From Comamonadaceae bacterium ALPHA2B (GTDB lineage: Bacteria > Pseudomonadota > Gammaproteobacteria > Burkholderiales > Burkholderiaceae_C): a stretch of DNA of 63,453 nt. Numbering within the stretch: the stretch's first letter is position 1; each line of letters opens with the position of its first letter. The DNA lies in assembly GCA_005503065.1 (NCBI GenBank), contig SCOE01000034.1:1-63453 (forward strand). The letters are read 5' to 3'. Below, in pieces: positions 1 to 12,825 of this stretch. The notes under the pieces were generated by a model that ran no database searches, was not told the origin of the DNA, and worked only from the letters and a program-made list of their open reading frames with translations. The position numbers were made by a program, and so were the translations under genes.

Positions 1-73
1 CGTGCTGCTTGGGAGGGGGAAGCGGAGGGGCGGCGATGGCGTTGCGCCATCCGGAAAGGAATGGGCGAGCCGC

Positions 74-79
74 TAAACT
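74..79 (+). promoter_or_regulatory. Candidate -10 element of a leaderless start
   Basis: TAAACT ends 7 nt before the ATG at 87, which would place the transcription start at or beside the start codon. No convincing -35 hexamer is visible at the usual distance. The same spacing recurs before mpl, tldD, the RNase II-family gene and the plsC-like gene. Confidence 0.35.
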
Positions 80-86
80 CGCCCCA

Positions 87-896
87 ATGATTTTAGCGAG
101 CCCCTCCCCGCTCAGCGTGGCACTGGGCATCGCCACCGCGGCGGCCTACGGCATGACCGCCGCGTCTGCCTCCAGGCTCGGCCGCCCGGCCACTCAGGCG
201 CTGCTCGGCCTGGCTTGGCTGCTGCACGCCCTCACCCTCGCATGGAGCCTCGGCGGCGGCCAGCCCCGCTTCGGCTTCGCACCAGCCCTGTCCGTGACCG
301 CCTGGCTGGTGCTGACCGTGTATGCGGTGGAGAGCCGGCTCTTTCCTCAACTCAGCGTGCGGCGTGTGCTCGCGGCGCTGGGTGCGCTCGCGGTGCTGCT
401 CGCAGTGGCCTTTCCCGGCACGCCGCTTCACGTGTCGGCTTCCCCGTGGCTGCCGCTGCATTTGGCATTGGGCATCGCGTCCTACGGCCTCTTCGGCGCG
501 GCGGTGGTGCACGCCTGGCTCATGACCCGTGCCGAGAAGCAGATGCGGCAGGCGACCGAGGCCCAGGCCGGCGTACCGTTGCTCACGCTCGAGCGCCTGA
601 CCTTCCGCTTCGTCACCGCTGGCTTCGTTCTGCTCTCGGCCACCCTGCTGGCGGGTCTGCTGTTCAGCGAAACACTCTACGGCCCCACCGTGCGGGCCTG
701 GAAGTGGGACCACAAGACGGTGTTCTCGATCCTGGCGTGGCTCAGCTTCGCCGTGCTGCTGGTCGGCCGCGCCCGCTTCGGCTGGCGCGGCCGCACCGCC
801 AAGCGCGTGCTCTACGCGGGTGCGGCGCTCCTGCTGCTGGCGTACGTGGGTTCGCGCTTCGTGCTCGAGGTCATTCTGGGGCGTGGTGGCGCATGA
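87..896 (+). CDS. Cytochrome c assembly (CcsA/HemX/YpjD-type) membrane protein
   Basis: A 269-residue inner-membrane protein with about eight hydrophobic segments and the WKWDHK motif near residue 205 that resembles the conserved tryptophan-rich loop of CcsA/YpjD family proteins. Members of this family take part in haem handling or c-type cytochrome maturation, but the single-subunit YpjD-like proteins are poorly characterised, so the exact role is not claimed. I chose the ATG at 87 because the first 26 codons of the longer open frame are not membrane-like and a -10-like box sits just upstream of this ATG. The stop overlaps the next start (ATGA), so the two genes are translationally coupled. 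Confidence 0.85.
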   Translation: MILASPSPLSVALGIATAAAYGMTAASASRLGRPATQALLGLAWLLHALTLAWSLGGGQPRFGFAPALSVTAWLVLTVYAVESRLFPQLSVRRVLAALGALAVLLAVAFPGTPLHVSASPWLPLHLALGIASYGLFGAAVVHAWLMTRAEKQMRQATEAQAGVPLLTLERLTFRFVTAGFVLLSATLLAGLLFSETLYGPTVRAWKWDHKTVFSILAWLSFAVLLVGRARFGWRGRTAKRVLYAGAALLLLAYVGSRFVLEVILGRGGA

Positions 897-1135
897 AGTA
901 CCTCCTTGTCCTGGCCGTGGTCGCGGTGGCAATCTGGATCTGGCGCAACAACCGGCGCGAGGAGATCCGTGCCGCGACGCCGCCGCCGCCGCGACGCTCG
1001 GCGCGCGTGGCGGGGCCGGAGGCGATGGTGCGCTGCGCCCAATGCGGCCTGCATCTGCCCGCGGCAGACGCGGTGTCTGGACGAAGCGGCAACTCCTACT
1101 GCACGCCGGCCCATCGCCAGGCGGCAGAAGGCTGA
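893..1135 (+). CDS. Small PP0621-family-like membrane-anchored protein with zinc-ribbon-like cysteines
   Basis: An 80-residue protein. It has one N-terminal membrane segment (about residues 2-18), a proline-rich linker, and a C-terminal part with a CAQC motif and a later single Cys before HRQ, resembling small zinc-ribbon-like domains. The start overlaps the upstream stop by 4 nt and the sensor kinase follows 14 nt later, so the three genes probably form one operon. The match to the PP0621 family is from memory of its size, context and cysteine pattern. Function unknown. Confidence 0.7.
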   Translation: MKYLLVLAVVAVAIWIWRNNRREEIRAATPPPPRRSARVAGPEAMVRCAQCGLHLPAADAVSGRSGNSYCTPAHRQAAEG

Positions 1136-1149
1136 AGCCCAGGCCCGCC

Positions 1150-2841
1150 ATGGCCCTGCTCTGGTCGCGCGGTGCACCGGCCACCGACTGGGCCGGCCTC
1201 CACATCCCTCCGCCGCCGCGCAGCACCGGCTTGTCACGCCTGTGGCGCGGCTTCATGACGGCCCGCGTGTTCGTGGGCGTTGTGCTGCTGCTTCTGCAGG
1301 GGGTCACCTACGGCCTGGGGCAGCCCTTCCAGCCGGTGGCGATGGCCATCTCGACCACCTATTTCGCGCTGGCACTGCTGGGGGCGCGCGTGCTGCACCC
1401 GCAGCCGCCGATCCGCACCCTGGGCTTGGCCTGGATCGGGTCCATCGGCGTCGACCTCGCGGCCTTCGCGCTGCTGCAGTTGTTGCAGTCGGGCAGCATC
1501 AACTTCACGCCGCTGTTCGCGCTGCCGGTGCTGATGGGGGCGGTGGTGGGCACGCTGCCGGTGGGCCTGGCCACGACGGCCGCGGTCACGCTGCTGCTGC
1601 TGGCCGATGCGCTGAACTACTCGCTGGGTTCCGGCGCCGACGCGCCCGCGCGTTACCTGCAGGCCGCGCTCACCGGCACCGGCCTGTTCGTGGTGGCACT
1701 GCTCGCGCACCAACTGGCGCTGCGCCTGGCACGGGAGGAAGTGCTGGCCTCGCGCAGCAGGACCTCGGCGCAGATGCACGCCCAGGTCAACGAACTGGTG
1801 ATCGAAACGCTGGGCGAGGGCGTGCTGGTCGTGGACGTCGATGGCCGCGTGCATGCCGTCAACCCGGCCGCCGACATGATCCTGGGCCATGGGCTCGCCG
1901 GCATGACGGTGCCGTTCGCACTCGACAGCTACCCGGCTTGGCGCCCGCTGGCGCAACTGGCGGCGCAGACCTTCAAGCGGCGCAACGGCAAGTCGGCCGA
2001 ACTGCCGATCGCGCAGTCCCGCGGCGCGGCCCGCGAGGTGCGCATCCGCACGCGGCTGACGCCGGCGATGGACCAGCGCTCGGAGGGCTTCTGCGTGATG
2101 TTCCTGCAGGATCTGCGTGAACTCGAGGCGCGCATCCGCACCGAGAAGCTGGCGGCCATGGGACGGATGTCGGCCGCGGTGGCCCATGAGATCCGCAATC
2201 CGCTGGCGGCCATCGCGCAAGCCAGCGCGCTGCTGGCCGAGGACCTGGACGACGAGGGCCAGCGCCAACTCAACGAGATGGTGCGGCAGAACGCGCAGCG
2301 TCTGGCGCGTATCGTCGACGACGTGCTGGACGTGTCGCGTGCCCGCCAGCAACGAACCCTGCCGCTGGACGACGACACGCTGGCCCTGGACCCCGCGGTG
2401 CGCATGCTCGTCGAGGAATGGGTGCGCCAGACGCGCCGCCCAGGCGTGCAGTTGCTGCTGGGTGCCGCAGCGCAAGTGCGCTTCGAGGAGGAGCACCTGC
2501 GCCGCATCCTCGTGAACCTCCTCGACAACGCGGCCCGCTACGCCAGCCAGGACGAAGGGGCGATCCAGGTCAGCACCACGGTGGGTGCGAACCAGCGCGC
2601 CCAACTCGTGGTGTGGAGCGACGGCGCCGCCCTGGATCCGGCGGTCCAGCGGCATCTGTTCGAGCCCTTTTTCTCCTCCGAAAGCCGGTCCAGCGGCCTG
2701 GGCCTGTACATCTGCCGCGAACTGTGCGAGCGCCATGGCGCCGCCATGGGCTACGAGCGGCGCGCCGTTGCTGGGGAAGGACGCGAGGGCAACTGCTTCT
2801 TCGTGCATTTCGCGCCGACACAGGTGCCTTTGCCACAATAG
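1150..2841 (+). CDS. pilS: Sensor histidine kinase PilS-like (two-component system)
   Basis: A 563-residue membrane sensor kinase. Residues about 36-195 hold six hydrophobic segments as in PilS. A PAS-like region follows at about 215-320 (EGVLVVDVDGRVHAVNPAA). The HisKA motif AHEIRNPLAA has its phospho-acceptor at His346, and a HATPase domain carries the N-box NLLDNAARYA and the G-box SSGLGLYI. The gene lies 6 nt upstream of a PilR-type NtrC-family regulator, which supports the PilS assignment: the pair normally controls sigma-54-dependent pilin expression. No pilin gene is in the window, so the target is inferred from family knowledge. The ATG at 1150 fits the kinase N-terminus; the frame stays open further upstream but there overlaps the small gene. 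Confidence 0.85.
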   Translation: MALLWSRGAPATDWAGLHIPPPPRSTGLSRLWRGFMTARVFVGVVLLLLQGVTYGLGQPFQPVAMAISTTYFALALLGARVLHPQPPIRTLGLAWIGSIGVDLAAFALLQLLQSGSINFTPLFALPVLMGAVVGTLPVGLATTAAVTLLLLADALNYSLGSGADAPARYLQAALTGTGLFVVALLAHQLALRLAREEVLASRSRTSAQMHAQVNELVIETLGEGVLVVDVDGRVHAVNPAADMILGHGLAGMTVPFALDSYPAWRPLAQLAAQTFKRRNGKSAELPIAQSRGAAREVRIRTRLTPAMDQRSEGFCVMFLQDLRELEARIRTEKLAAMGRMSAAVAHEIRNPLAAIAQASALLAEDLDDEGQRQLNEMVRQNAQRLARIVDDVLDVSRARQQRTLPLDDDTLALDPAVRMLVEEWVRQTRRPGVQLLLGAAAQVRFEEEHLRRILVNLLDNAARYASQDEGAIQVSTTVGANQRAQLVVWSDGAALDPAVQRHLFEPFFSSESRSSGLGLYICRELCERHGAAMGYERRAVAGEGREGNCFFVHFAPTQVPLPQ

Positions 2842-2847
2842 CGCCCC

Positions 2848-4339
<1,492 letters not shown>

Positions 4340-4347
<8 letters not shown>

Positions 4348-4951
4348 TTCGACCCGCACATCCGCCGACGGCGACTGCGCCCCGTGGGCCGGCGGCTGGT
4401 ACCGCCCGGCGCGTCGGCTCGACTCGCCGAACTTCGGATCCCGTCCCGACGGAACCACGATCGACCTGATCGTGCTGCACTCGATCAGCCTTCCGCCTGG
4501 CCGCTACGGCGGTGGCGAGGTGCAGGCACTCTTCACGAACCGCCTCGACGTGTCGGCACACCCTTACTTCGAGCAGATCCGCGGCCTGCAGGTTTCGGCG
4601 CATTTCTACGTGCGCCGCACCGGCGAGCTGTGGCAGTTCGTGAGCTGCGACGACCGCGCCTGGCACGCGGGCGCATCGAGCTGGCGCGGACGCGCCAACT
4701 GCAACGACTATTCGATCGGCATCGAGCTCGAGGGCCTGGAGGGCGAGCGCTTCGAGGCCGAACAGTACGAGGCCCTGGCGACGCTGTGCCCCGCCCTCGC
4801 ACGGCGCTACCCGATCGAAGCCCTGGCGGGGCACGAGCACATCGCGCCGGGCCGCAAGCTCGATCCCGGCCCGGGCTTCGACTGGGCGCACCTGCAGCTT
4901 GCACTCGGCTGGCCCGATGCGGCCTTTCCGCCACGCGCCGGGCCCGCCTGA
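4340..4951 (+). CDS. ampD: 1,6-anhydro-N-acetylmuramyl-L-alanine amidase AmpD
   Basis: A cytoplasmic zinc amidase of 203 residues that cleaves the muramyl-L-alanine bond of recycled anhydromuropeptides. The predicted zinc ligands are His47 (VLHSIS), His165 and Asp175, with the H-x9-D spacing of characterised AmpD. Start and stop give the usual length plus about 15 extra N-terminal residues. The start overlaps the pilR end by 8 nt, so it may be cotranscribed. It works in the same recycling pathway as mpl at 17121. No ampG, nagZ or ampR is seen here. Confidence 0.92.
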
Positions 4952-5042
4952 AATTTTTCTATCGGCCGGTCGGCGCGCTCCCACGGCAGGCTGGTCCCCG
5001 CCCATCTCACCGTACGCAGAAGGACGTAGCAACCATGCGGCC

Positions 5043-5093
5043 TCCAAGCCCAAAAAGGCCTGCAAAGCCCGTGGGGCGCGGCCCGCGCTAAGG
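5043..5093. repeat. Degenerate copy of the GCTAT...ATAGC dispersed repeat
   Basis: On the minus strand this stretch reads like the distal half of the dispersed element seen at 19052, 35715 and elsewhere, ending with GGCCTTTTTGGGCTTGG. The proximal GCTAT/ATAGC stem is decayed. It lies in the ampD-nrdA gap. The rest of the 4952-5170 stretch shows no gene. Confidence 0.4.
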
Positions 5094-5170
5094 TGGAGCA
5101 ATCCCTGTGGGCCTTGCGCAGGCACCGAGCGCGCGACGGCTTTTAGCAACACGCCATGAGGCCGAGAAAA

Positions 5171-5186
5171 ACACTACGGGTAGTGG
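5171..5186 (+). promoter_or_regulatory. Upstream NrdR-type box of nrdA (weaker copy)
   Basis: ACACTACGGGTAGTGG keeps the outer arms of the NrdR palindrome (ACACTA...TAGTG) but has a GC-rich centre. It is 32 bp centre to centre from the second box, three helical turns, the spacing typical of paired NrdR sites. NrdR is the ATP/dATP-sensing repressor of ribonucleotide reductase genes. Its gene is not in this window. Confidence 0.6.
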
Positions 5187-5187
5187 C

Positions 5188-5216
5188 TTGAAGGCCACCG
5201 GCACCCTAGATATAGT
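5188..5216 (+). promoter_or_regulatory. nrdA promoter (-35 TTGAAG, 17 bp, -10 TATAGT)
   Basis: TTGAAG at 5188-5193 and TATAGT at 5211-5216 are separated by 17 bp, a good sigma-70 promoter. The -10 lies inside the downstream NrdR box and the -35 directly follows the upstream box, so repressor binding would block polymerase. The 5' UTR to the nrdA ATG at 5314 would be about 90 nt. Confidence 0.65.
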
Positions 5217-5218
5217 GT
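5203..5218 (+). promoter_or_regulatory. Downstream NrdR-type box of nrdA (strong copy)
   Basis: ACCCTAGATATAGTGT matches the 16-bp NrdR consensus as I recall it (acaCwAtATaTwGtgt) at all but two positions. It covers the -10 hexamer of the nrdA promoter, as expected for a repressor site. Confidence 0.75.
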
Positions 5219-5313
5219 GCGCCTGCCCCCAACTACTCGGCCTTGCGAGACCCTCGCAACCCGGCCGGGACGGCCCGGCACACAACAACCACAGACGTCA
5301 ACGAAGGACCCGA

Positions 5314-8250
<2,937 letters not shown>

Positions 8251-8259
8251 TGCGATGAC

Positions 8260-8291
8260 GAGCGGTCCACGACGGACCGCTCTTGTCTTTT
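8260..8291 (+). terminator. Rho-independent terminator after nrdA
   Basis: A perfect 9-bp stem, GAGCGGTCC (8260-8268) with GGACCGCTC (8274-8282), around the loop ACGAC, followed by TTGTCTTTT. It separates nrdA from nrdB, so nrdB is either read through at reduced level or has its own promoter in 8292-8407. Confidence 0.8.
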
Positions 8292-8407
8292 CGCGCGGCT
8301 TCGGACGACATGCTCGACGCCTGCGCACAACATAATTCGGGCACGAGCGTGGCGGATAACTTTTCAACACGCATCGTTGCTCTGATAATTGAGCATTGGA
8401 TTTTTCT

Positions 8408-9613
8408 ATGTTGACCTGGGACGAAGAAGTCAAGCCCTCTGCACCGAGGAGCCAGCCACAAACTTCATCGAGCAACACCGCAGCCGCGGGAGCCTCGATG
8501 GCGGCAGCGACTTCCCTTCCTGCCGCTTCGCTCGCCACACACTCTTTCGCGTCGCCAGCCGCAGCCCCCGCATCGCAGCCCGCACCGGCGAGCGCACGCC
8601 GAGTGAATGCGGCCGACAAGCGCATCATCAACGGCCAGACCGACGTCAACCAGCTGGTGCCGTTCAAGTACAAGTGGGCGTGGGAGAAGTACCTCGCCAC
8701 CTGCGCCAACCACTGGATGCCGCAGGAAGTGAACATGAACCGCGACATCGCCCTGTGGAAGGACCCGAACGGTCTGACCGAGGACGAGCGGCGCATCGTC
8801 AAGCGCAACCTCGGCTTCTTCGTGACCGCCGATTCGCTGGCGGCCAACAACATCGTGCTGGGCACCTACCGCCACATCACGGCACCCGAATGCCGGCAGT
8901 TCCTGCTGCGCCAGGCCTTCGAAGAGGCGATCCACACGCACGCCTACCAGTACATCGTCGAGTCGCTGGGTCTGGACGAGGCCGAGATCTTCAACGCCTA
9001 CAACGAAGTCCAGTCCATCCGCGACAAGGACGAGTTCCTGATCCCGTTCATCGACGCGATCATGGACCCCAACTTCCACACCGGCACGCCCGAGAACGAC
9101 CAGACGCTGCTCAAGAGCCTGATCGTCTTCGCCTGCCTGATGGAAGGCCTGTTCTTCTACGTCGGCTTCACGCAGATCCTGGCGCTGGGTCGCCAGAACA
9201 AGATGACCGGTGCGGCCGAGCAGTACCAATACATCCTGCGCGACGAGTCGATGCACTGCAATTTCGGCATCGACCTGATCAACCAGCTCAAGCTCGAGAA
9301 CCCACATCTGTGGACGCCGGAGTTCAAGGCCGAGATCAAGGGCCTGTTCCAGAAGGCCGTTGAGCTCGAATACCGCTATGCCGAAGACACCATGCCGCGC
9401 GGCGTGCTCGGCATGAACGCCTCCATGTTCAAGGGCTACCTGCGCTACATCGCCAACCGGCGCGCGACGCAGATCGGCCTCGAAGCGCTCTTCCCGAACG
9501 AGGAAAACCCGTTCCCCTGGATGAGCGAAATGATCGACCTGAAGAAAGAGCGCAACTTCTTCGAAACCCGCGTGATCGAGTACCAATCGGGTGGTGCGCT
9601 CTCCTGGGATTGA
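8408..9613 (+). CDS. nrdB: Class Ia ribonucleoside-diphosphate reductase, beta subunit NrdB
   Basis: A 401-residue diiron-tyrosyl radical subunit that supplies the radical to NrdA. The metal and radical motif is visible as Glu173-x2-His176-x3-Tyr180 in [12 protein letters not shown], matching the E115/H118/Y122 arrangement of Escherichia coli NrdB. A first ligand Asp lies in [13 protein letters not shown]. An Ala/Ser-rich N-terminal extension (about residues 10-65) precedes the helical core. The ATG at 8408 is preferred over an in-frame TTG 12 nt upstream. A terminator hairpin separates it from nrdA, and I see no clear NrdR palindrome in the 157-nt gap. Confidence 0.95.
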   Translation: MLTWDEEVKPSAPRSQPQTSSSNTAAAGASMAAATSLPAASLATHSFASPAAAPASQPAPASARRVNAADKRIINGQTDVNQLVPFKYKWAWEKYLATCANHWMPQEVNMNRDIALWKDPNGLTEDERRIVKRNLGFFVTADSLAANNIVLGTYRHITAPECRQFLLRQAFEEAIHTHAYQYIVESLGLDEAEIFNAYNEVQSIRDKDEFLIPFIDAIMDPNFHTGTPENDQTLLKSLIVFACLMEGLFFYVGFTQILALGRQNKMTGAAEQYQYILRDESMHCNFGIDLINQLKLENPHLWTPEFKAEIKGLFQKAVELEYRYAEDTMPRGVLGMNASMFKGYLRYIANRRATQIGLEALFPNEENPFPWMSEMIDLKKERNFFETRVIEYQSGGALSWD

Positions 9614-9693
9614 GTTTCCAAAGAATCGAATGGATCCAAGAATCACCTCGATCGCTTCATGCACCAGAGAGTGCAGCGGCCGGGGTTCCCGTG

Positions 9694-9727
9694 TTCATGG
9701 CGCTGGAGTCTGCTCCAACGCCATGAA
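9694..9727 (+). terminator. Near-perfect hairpin downstream of nrdB
   Basis: TTCATGGCG (9694-9702) pairs with CGCCATGAA (9719-9727), and the inner TGGAG/CTCCA continues the stem after one mismatch, around a four-base loop. There is no U-tract after it, so it is more likely an mRNA 3'-end stabiliser or weak terminator than a classical terminator. Confidence 0.5.
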
Positions 9728-9801
9728 TCGCTTCTCGCTCGCAGACGAGTGGAGGAGTGCTTCCAAAGGTTGATGTTTTCAACTTGATCAAGGAGAAAGA
9801 A

Positions 9802-10305
9802 ATGGCAACTGCAAAGAAAGCGCCGGCGAAGAAAGCGGCCGCAAAGAAGGCTCCGGCCAAGAAGGTCGCAGCAGCGAAGAAGGCACCGGCCAAGAAGGTC
9901 GTCGCCAAGAAGGCACCGGCGAAGAAGGTAGCGGCCAAGAAGGTCGCCGCCAAGAAGGCGCCGGCGAAGAAGGTAGCGGCCAAGAAGGTCGCGGCGAAGA
10001 AGGCCCCCGCCAAGAAGGTAGCGGCCAAGAAGGTCGTCGCCAAGAAGGCGCCGGCGAAGAAGGCTGCTGCCAAGAAGGCGCCGGCGAAGAAGGCCGCTGC
10101 CAAGAAGGCGCCTGCGAAGAAGGCCGCGGCGAAAAAGGCCCCTGCCAAGAAGGCTGCTGCCAAGAAGGCTGCGAAGAAGCCTGCCGCGAAGAAGGCCGCG
10201 AAGCCTGCGCCTGCTGCCAAGGCCGCCGCTGCTCCTGCGCCTGCCGCACAGACCACGCTGAACCCGCAGGCTGCCTGGCCGTTCCCGACGGCCAGCAAGC
10301 CCTGA
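9802..10305 (+). CDS. Histone H1-like lysine/alanine-rich DNA-binding protein
   Basis: A 167-residue protein made almost entirely of KKAPAKK, KKVAAKK and KKAAAKK repeats, followed by an alanine/proline-rich tail. The composition matches bacterial H1-like histones (HctB/AlgP-type), which bind and compact DNA without a folded core. The ATG at 9802 is preceded by AGGAGA at a good distance, and the MATAKKAPAKK start is typical. The coding DNA is correspondingly repetitive (units built on AAGAAGG), which makes length variation by slippage likely. A strong terminator closes the unit. Confidence 0.85.
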   Translation: MATAKKAPAKKAAAKKAPAKKVAAAKKAPAKKVVAKKAPAKKVAAKKVAAKKAPAKKVAAKKVAAKKAPAKKVAAKKVVAKKAPAKKAAAKKAPAKKAAAKKAPAKKAAAKKAPAKKAAAKKAAKKPAAKKAAKPAPAAKAAAAPAPAAQTTLNPQAAWPFPTASKP

Positions 10306-10331
10306 GTTTCTTCAGCTGCGCCTGTCAGGCC

Positions 10332-10363
10332 AAGCCCGGCACCGAAAGGTGCCGGGCTTTTTT
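10332..10363 (+). terminator. Rho-independent terminator after the H1-like gene
   Basis: Perfect 12-bp stem AAGCCCGGCACC/GGTGCCGGGCTT with loop GAAA, followed by a run of T. A classical intrinsic terminator. Confidence 0.93.
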
Positions 10364-10393
10364 CATTTCCCTACCGAACGCGTAACTTGAGGA

Positions 10394-10456
10394 AGCTACT
10401 ATCTTTTTGATAGCTACTTGCTCATGCCCAATGAGCGCTACAGCCCGATCTGGCTT
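10394..10456. repeat. Dispersed GCTAT...ATAGC-type repeat at the 3' end of the kinase gene
   Basis: CTATC-TTTTT-GATAG stem followed by a GAGCGCTACAGCCCGATCTGG-like tail, matching the element at 19052 and 35715. The distal part overlaps the last codons of the minus-strand kinase gene and supplies its TAG stop (10438-10440). Confidence 0.65.
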
Positions 10457-11340
10457 CGATCGATCGTGTAATTCTGCGGGCCGCGGCAGGCGATCTTCAG
10501 CGCACCCACGCGGTTGCCCAGTTCGGCACAGCGGCGCAGGTCCCAGCCCTGCTCCAGGCCATACAGCAGGCCCCCACGCCAAGCGTCGCCGCAGCCCGTG
10601 GGATCGACGATGGCAGTCGGCGTGACAGCGGGCACATGCACCGAGGCGCCATCGGTCCAGACCTCGCAGCCGTCCGCCCCGAGCGTCACCACGAGGCCCT
10701 TCACACGGCGCGAGATCGCGGCGCTGTCCCAGCCCGTGCGGTCTGACAGCATCTTGCCTTCGTAGTCGTTCACAACCACCCAATCGGCCTGGTCGACGAA
10801 GTGCGCGAGTTCCTTGCCGTCGAACATCGGCAGGCCCTGACCCGGGTCGAAGACGAAGGGGATGCCGGCTGCCTTGAACTGCGCCGCATGCTGCACCATC
10901 GCCTCGCGGCCATCGGGTGCGACGATACCCAGGCGGATGTCGCTGCGGGCCTCGATCCGCGTGATGTGCGCCTGCTGCATGGCCCCGGGGTGGAAGGCCG
11001 TGATCTGGTTGTTATCGCGGTCGGTCATGATCATGGCCTGCGCGGTGTAACTGTCCGCCACCTCACGGATGAATTCAGTGCCGATGCCCAGCGTACGCAG
11101 GCGCTCGACATAGTCGGCACCGTCGCTGCCTACCGTGGCCATCGGAAGCGCCTGACCGCCGAGCGCGTTCAGGCTGTAGGCGATGTTGCCTGCGCAGCCC
11201 CCGAAGTCGCGCCGCAGGCCGGGCACCAGGAAAGACACGTTCAGGATGTGCAACTGATCCGGCAGGATCTGGTCGGCAAAGCGGCCCTCGAAATTCATGA
11301 TCGTGTCGAAGGCGAGGGAACCGCAAATCACTGCTGCCAT
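10438..11340 (-). CDS. PfkB-family carbohydrate/nucleoside kinase
   Basis: A 300-residue ribokinase-like kinase. The N-terminal PfkB signature is FGGCAGNIAYSLNALGG (about residues 47-63) and the C-terminal signature DPTGCGDAWRGG carries the anion hole and catalytic Asp. The substrate cannot be read from sequence; proteins of this type are annotated as adenosine kinase or sugar kinase. The last codons and the stop come from a dispersed repeat, so the C-terminus may differ from relatives. It stands about 50 nt after the DUF3426 gene on the same strand. Confidence 0.85.
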   Translation of the reverse strand: MAAVICGSLAFDTIMNFEGRFADQILPDQLHILNVSFLVPGLRRDFGGCAGNIAYSLNALGGQALPMATVGSDGADYVERLRTLGIGTEFIREVADSYTAQAMIMTDRDNNQITAFHPGAMQQAHITRIEARSDIRLGIVAPDGREAMVQHAAQFKAAGIPFVFDPGQGLPMFDGKELAHFVDQADWVVVNDYEGKMLSDRTGWDSAAISRRVKGLVVTLGADGCEVWTDGASVHVPAVTPTAIVDPTGCGDAWRGGLLYGLEQGWDLRRCAELGNRVGALKIACRGPQNYTIDRSQIGL

Positions 11341-11389
11341 GAAAGGTCCTGCAAAGGGTGGGAGAGAAAGAGAGGAAAAGGATCGCCGC

Positions 11390-12769
11390 TCAGGGATAGA
11401 AGGCCAGCAGGCTGTAGCCCACCACCGGCGGCACGCCGCCGCCTTCGACCGGCTTCATCACGAGCGCCAGGGCGGCCGCCTGTTCGGCCCGCGGGCCGAG
11501 CACCGCGGGCGCACCGAATTCGGCGGGCTGGAACACGCGACGCACCACCGGCCGCTCGTTGCCGTCGAGCAGAGAAAGCTCGATCGCAGGCATGGCCAAC
11601 GCGGTTGGCGACGCATTGCGTAGGCTGAAGAGCAGGCGATAACCCGTGCCCTCTCGCTCGGGCGTGAAGGAGGAGCCATCGATGCGGATCGCGTCGAGGC
11701 GCCGCAACGGCGACAGCTCGCAGCCGCTCAACTGGCACAACACCGCAAGCACCGGTCGCATACCCGGCTGCGTGGCGGCGAGTGAGTCACGCTCGTGGCG
11801 CAGCACCTGGAGCATCAACAGCAGGGCGGCAAGCACGGCGAAGGTCAGCAAGGCCGTGCGATGAGGCAGTTTCGGTGCTTCGACGGGCGGTTGCCCGACG
11901 TCGAGAAAGCTCGGCAGTGCAGGCGCCGGCAACGCGGCATCGGACACCGGCGCCTCTTCGGAGGCATGGCGCAGGGCAGCGGCTTCGTGGACGGAAGCGG
12001 GCGTGTCCGTGACCGGCTCGGGTGAAGTTACCGGTGCATCGGCATCGACTGAAGGGGCTGCGCCAAGGGCGGCCTGTTTCTGGGCGTCCGCCTCGGCGCG
12101 TGCACGCGCACGCGACTCGCGCAGCGCCTGGATGCGCGCGCGCCTCAGCGCCTTCTGCAGCTGCGCATTGACCGCTTCGTCGACCGGAGATGGCGGCATG
12201 TCCTCGCCGGAGGCGGTGTCGTTCCGCTGAAGCGGGCTCTCGGCGCCGAGCGGCCAGGGCTCGTCGGCCATGATGGCCGGCAGCTCGGCCGGAAACGGTG
12301 ACCAGCCAGCAGCGGGCGCCGGCTCGGCCCGCTCCGTGCTCGCGCTGCTCGACGCCAAACTGGAAACCTCCGACCTGCCCGACTCGGCGGAGGCGGCGGC
12401 GGGCGAGGCCACGGGCCCGAGATCCAGCAACTCCCGCGCAGGCCAGTTCGTGGCCGGCGCAGCGGCCGCAGGGAGCTCGTCGGGCTCGACGAAGTCATCC
12501 TCATCGAGTGAAGGTGCCGTACCGGCGTACTCGACCCGGGCAGCGGGCGCCGGGCCGGATGCGATCGGGGCAGTAGCCTCGGGCGACGCGTCAGGCGACG
12601 GCGCCACCGGCGCGTTCGGCTCGCCGCCCTCCGAGTCCCGGAGGTCCAGCGTGGCATCGAAGACCTGGCTGCACCGGCCGCAGCGCACCCAGCCTTCGGA
12701 GATGCGGAGTTGGTCGCGCACCACCTTGAATGCAGTCGAGCATGCAGGGCAGCGGGTGACAAGGCTCAT
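11390..12769 (-). CDS. Zinc-ribbon and DUF3426 domain membrane protein
   Basis: A 459-residue protein. The N-terminus has an MJ0042-type zinc ribbon with CPAC at 8-11 and CGRC near 31-34. A long acidic, Ala/Pro/Ser-rich low-complexity region follows, then a single membrane helix (ALLTFAVLAALLLMLQVL) and a C-terminal DUF3426 domain. This architecture is standard in beta-proteobacteria, and function is unknown. It sits directly downstream of prmA (56 nt) on the same strand, a conserved neighbourhood as far as I recall. The ATG at 12769 is chosen because the zinc ribbon begins there. Confidence 0.85.
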   Translation of the reverse strand: MSLVTRCPACSTAFKVVRDQLRISEGWVRCGRCSQVFDATLDLRDSEGGEPNAPVAPSPDASPEATAPIASGPAPAARVEYAGTAPSLDEDDFVEPDELPAAAAPATNWPARELLDLGPVASPAAASAESGRSEVSSLASSSASTERAEPAPAAGWSPFPAELPAIMADEPWPLGAESPLQRNDTASGEDMPPSPVDEAVNAQLQKALRRARIQALRESRARARAEADAQKQAALGAAPSVDADAPVTSPEPVTDTPASVHEAAALRHASEEAPVSDAALPAPALPSFLDVGQPPVEAPKLPHRTALLTFAVLAALLLMLQVLRHERDSLAATQPGMRPVLAVLCQLSGCELSPLRRLDAIRIDGSSFTPEREGTGYRLLFSLRNASPTALAMPAIELSLLDGNERPVVRRVFQPAEFGAPAVLGPRAEQAAALALVMKPVEGGGVPPVVGYSLLAFYP

Positions 12770-12825
12770 GGGTAAGGGATTGTAGGGGGCGCCCCTGCCT
12801 GCGCCGCCGCCGAGCGGTCGGGCTT

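Noticed and set aside
8292-8407. NrdR boxes or a clear promoter before nrdB
   Set aside because: A/T-rich stretches exist but no palindrome with ACAC/GTGT arms was found.
9802-10305. Regular repeats that could look like a CRISPR or tandem array
   Set aside because: The repeat units are codons of a Lys/Ala-rich histone-like protein with a Shine-Dalgarno and terminator; there are no spacers.
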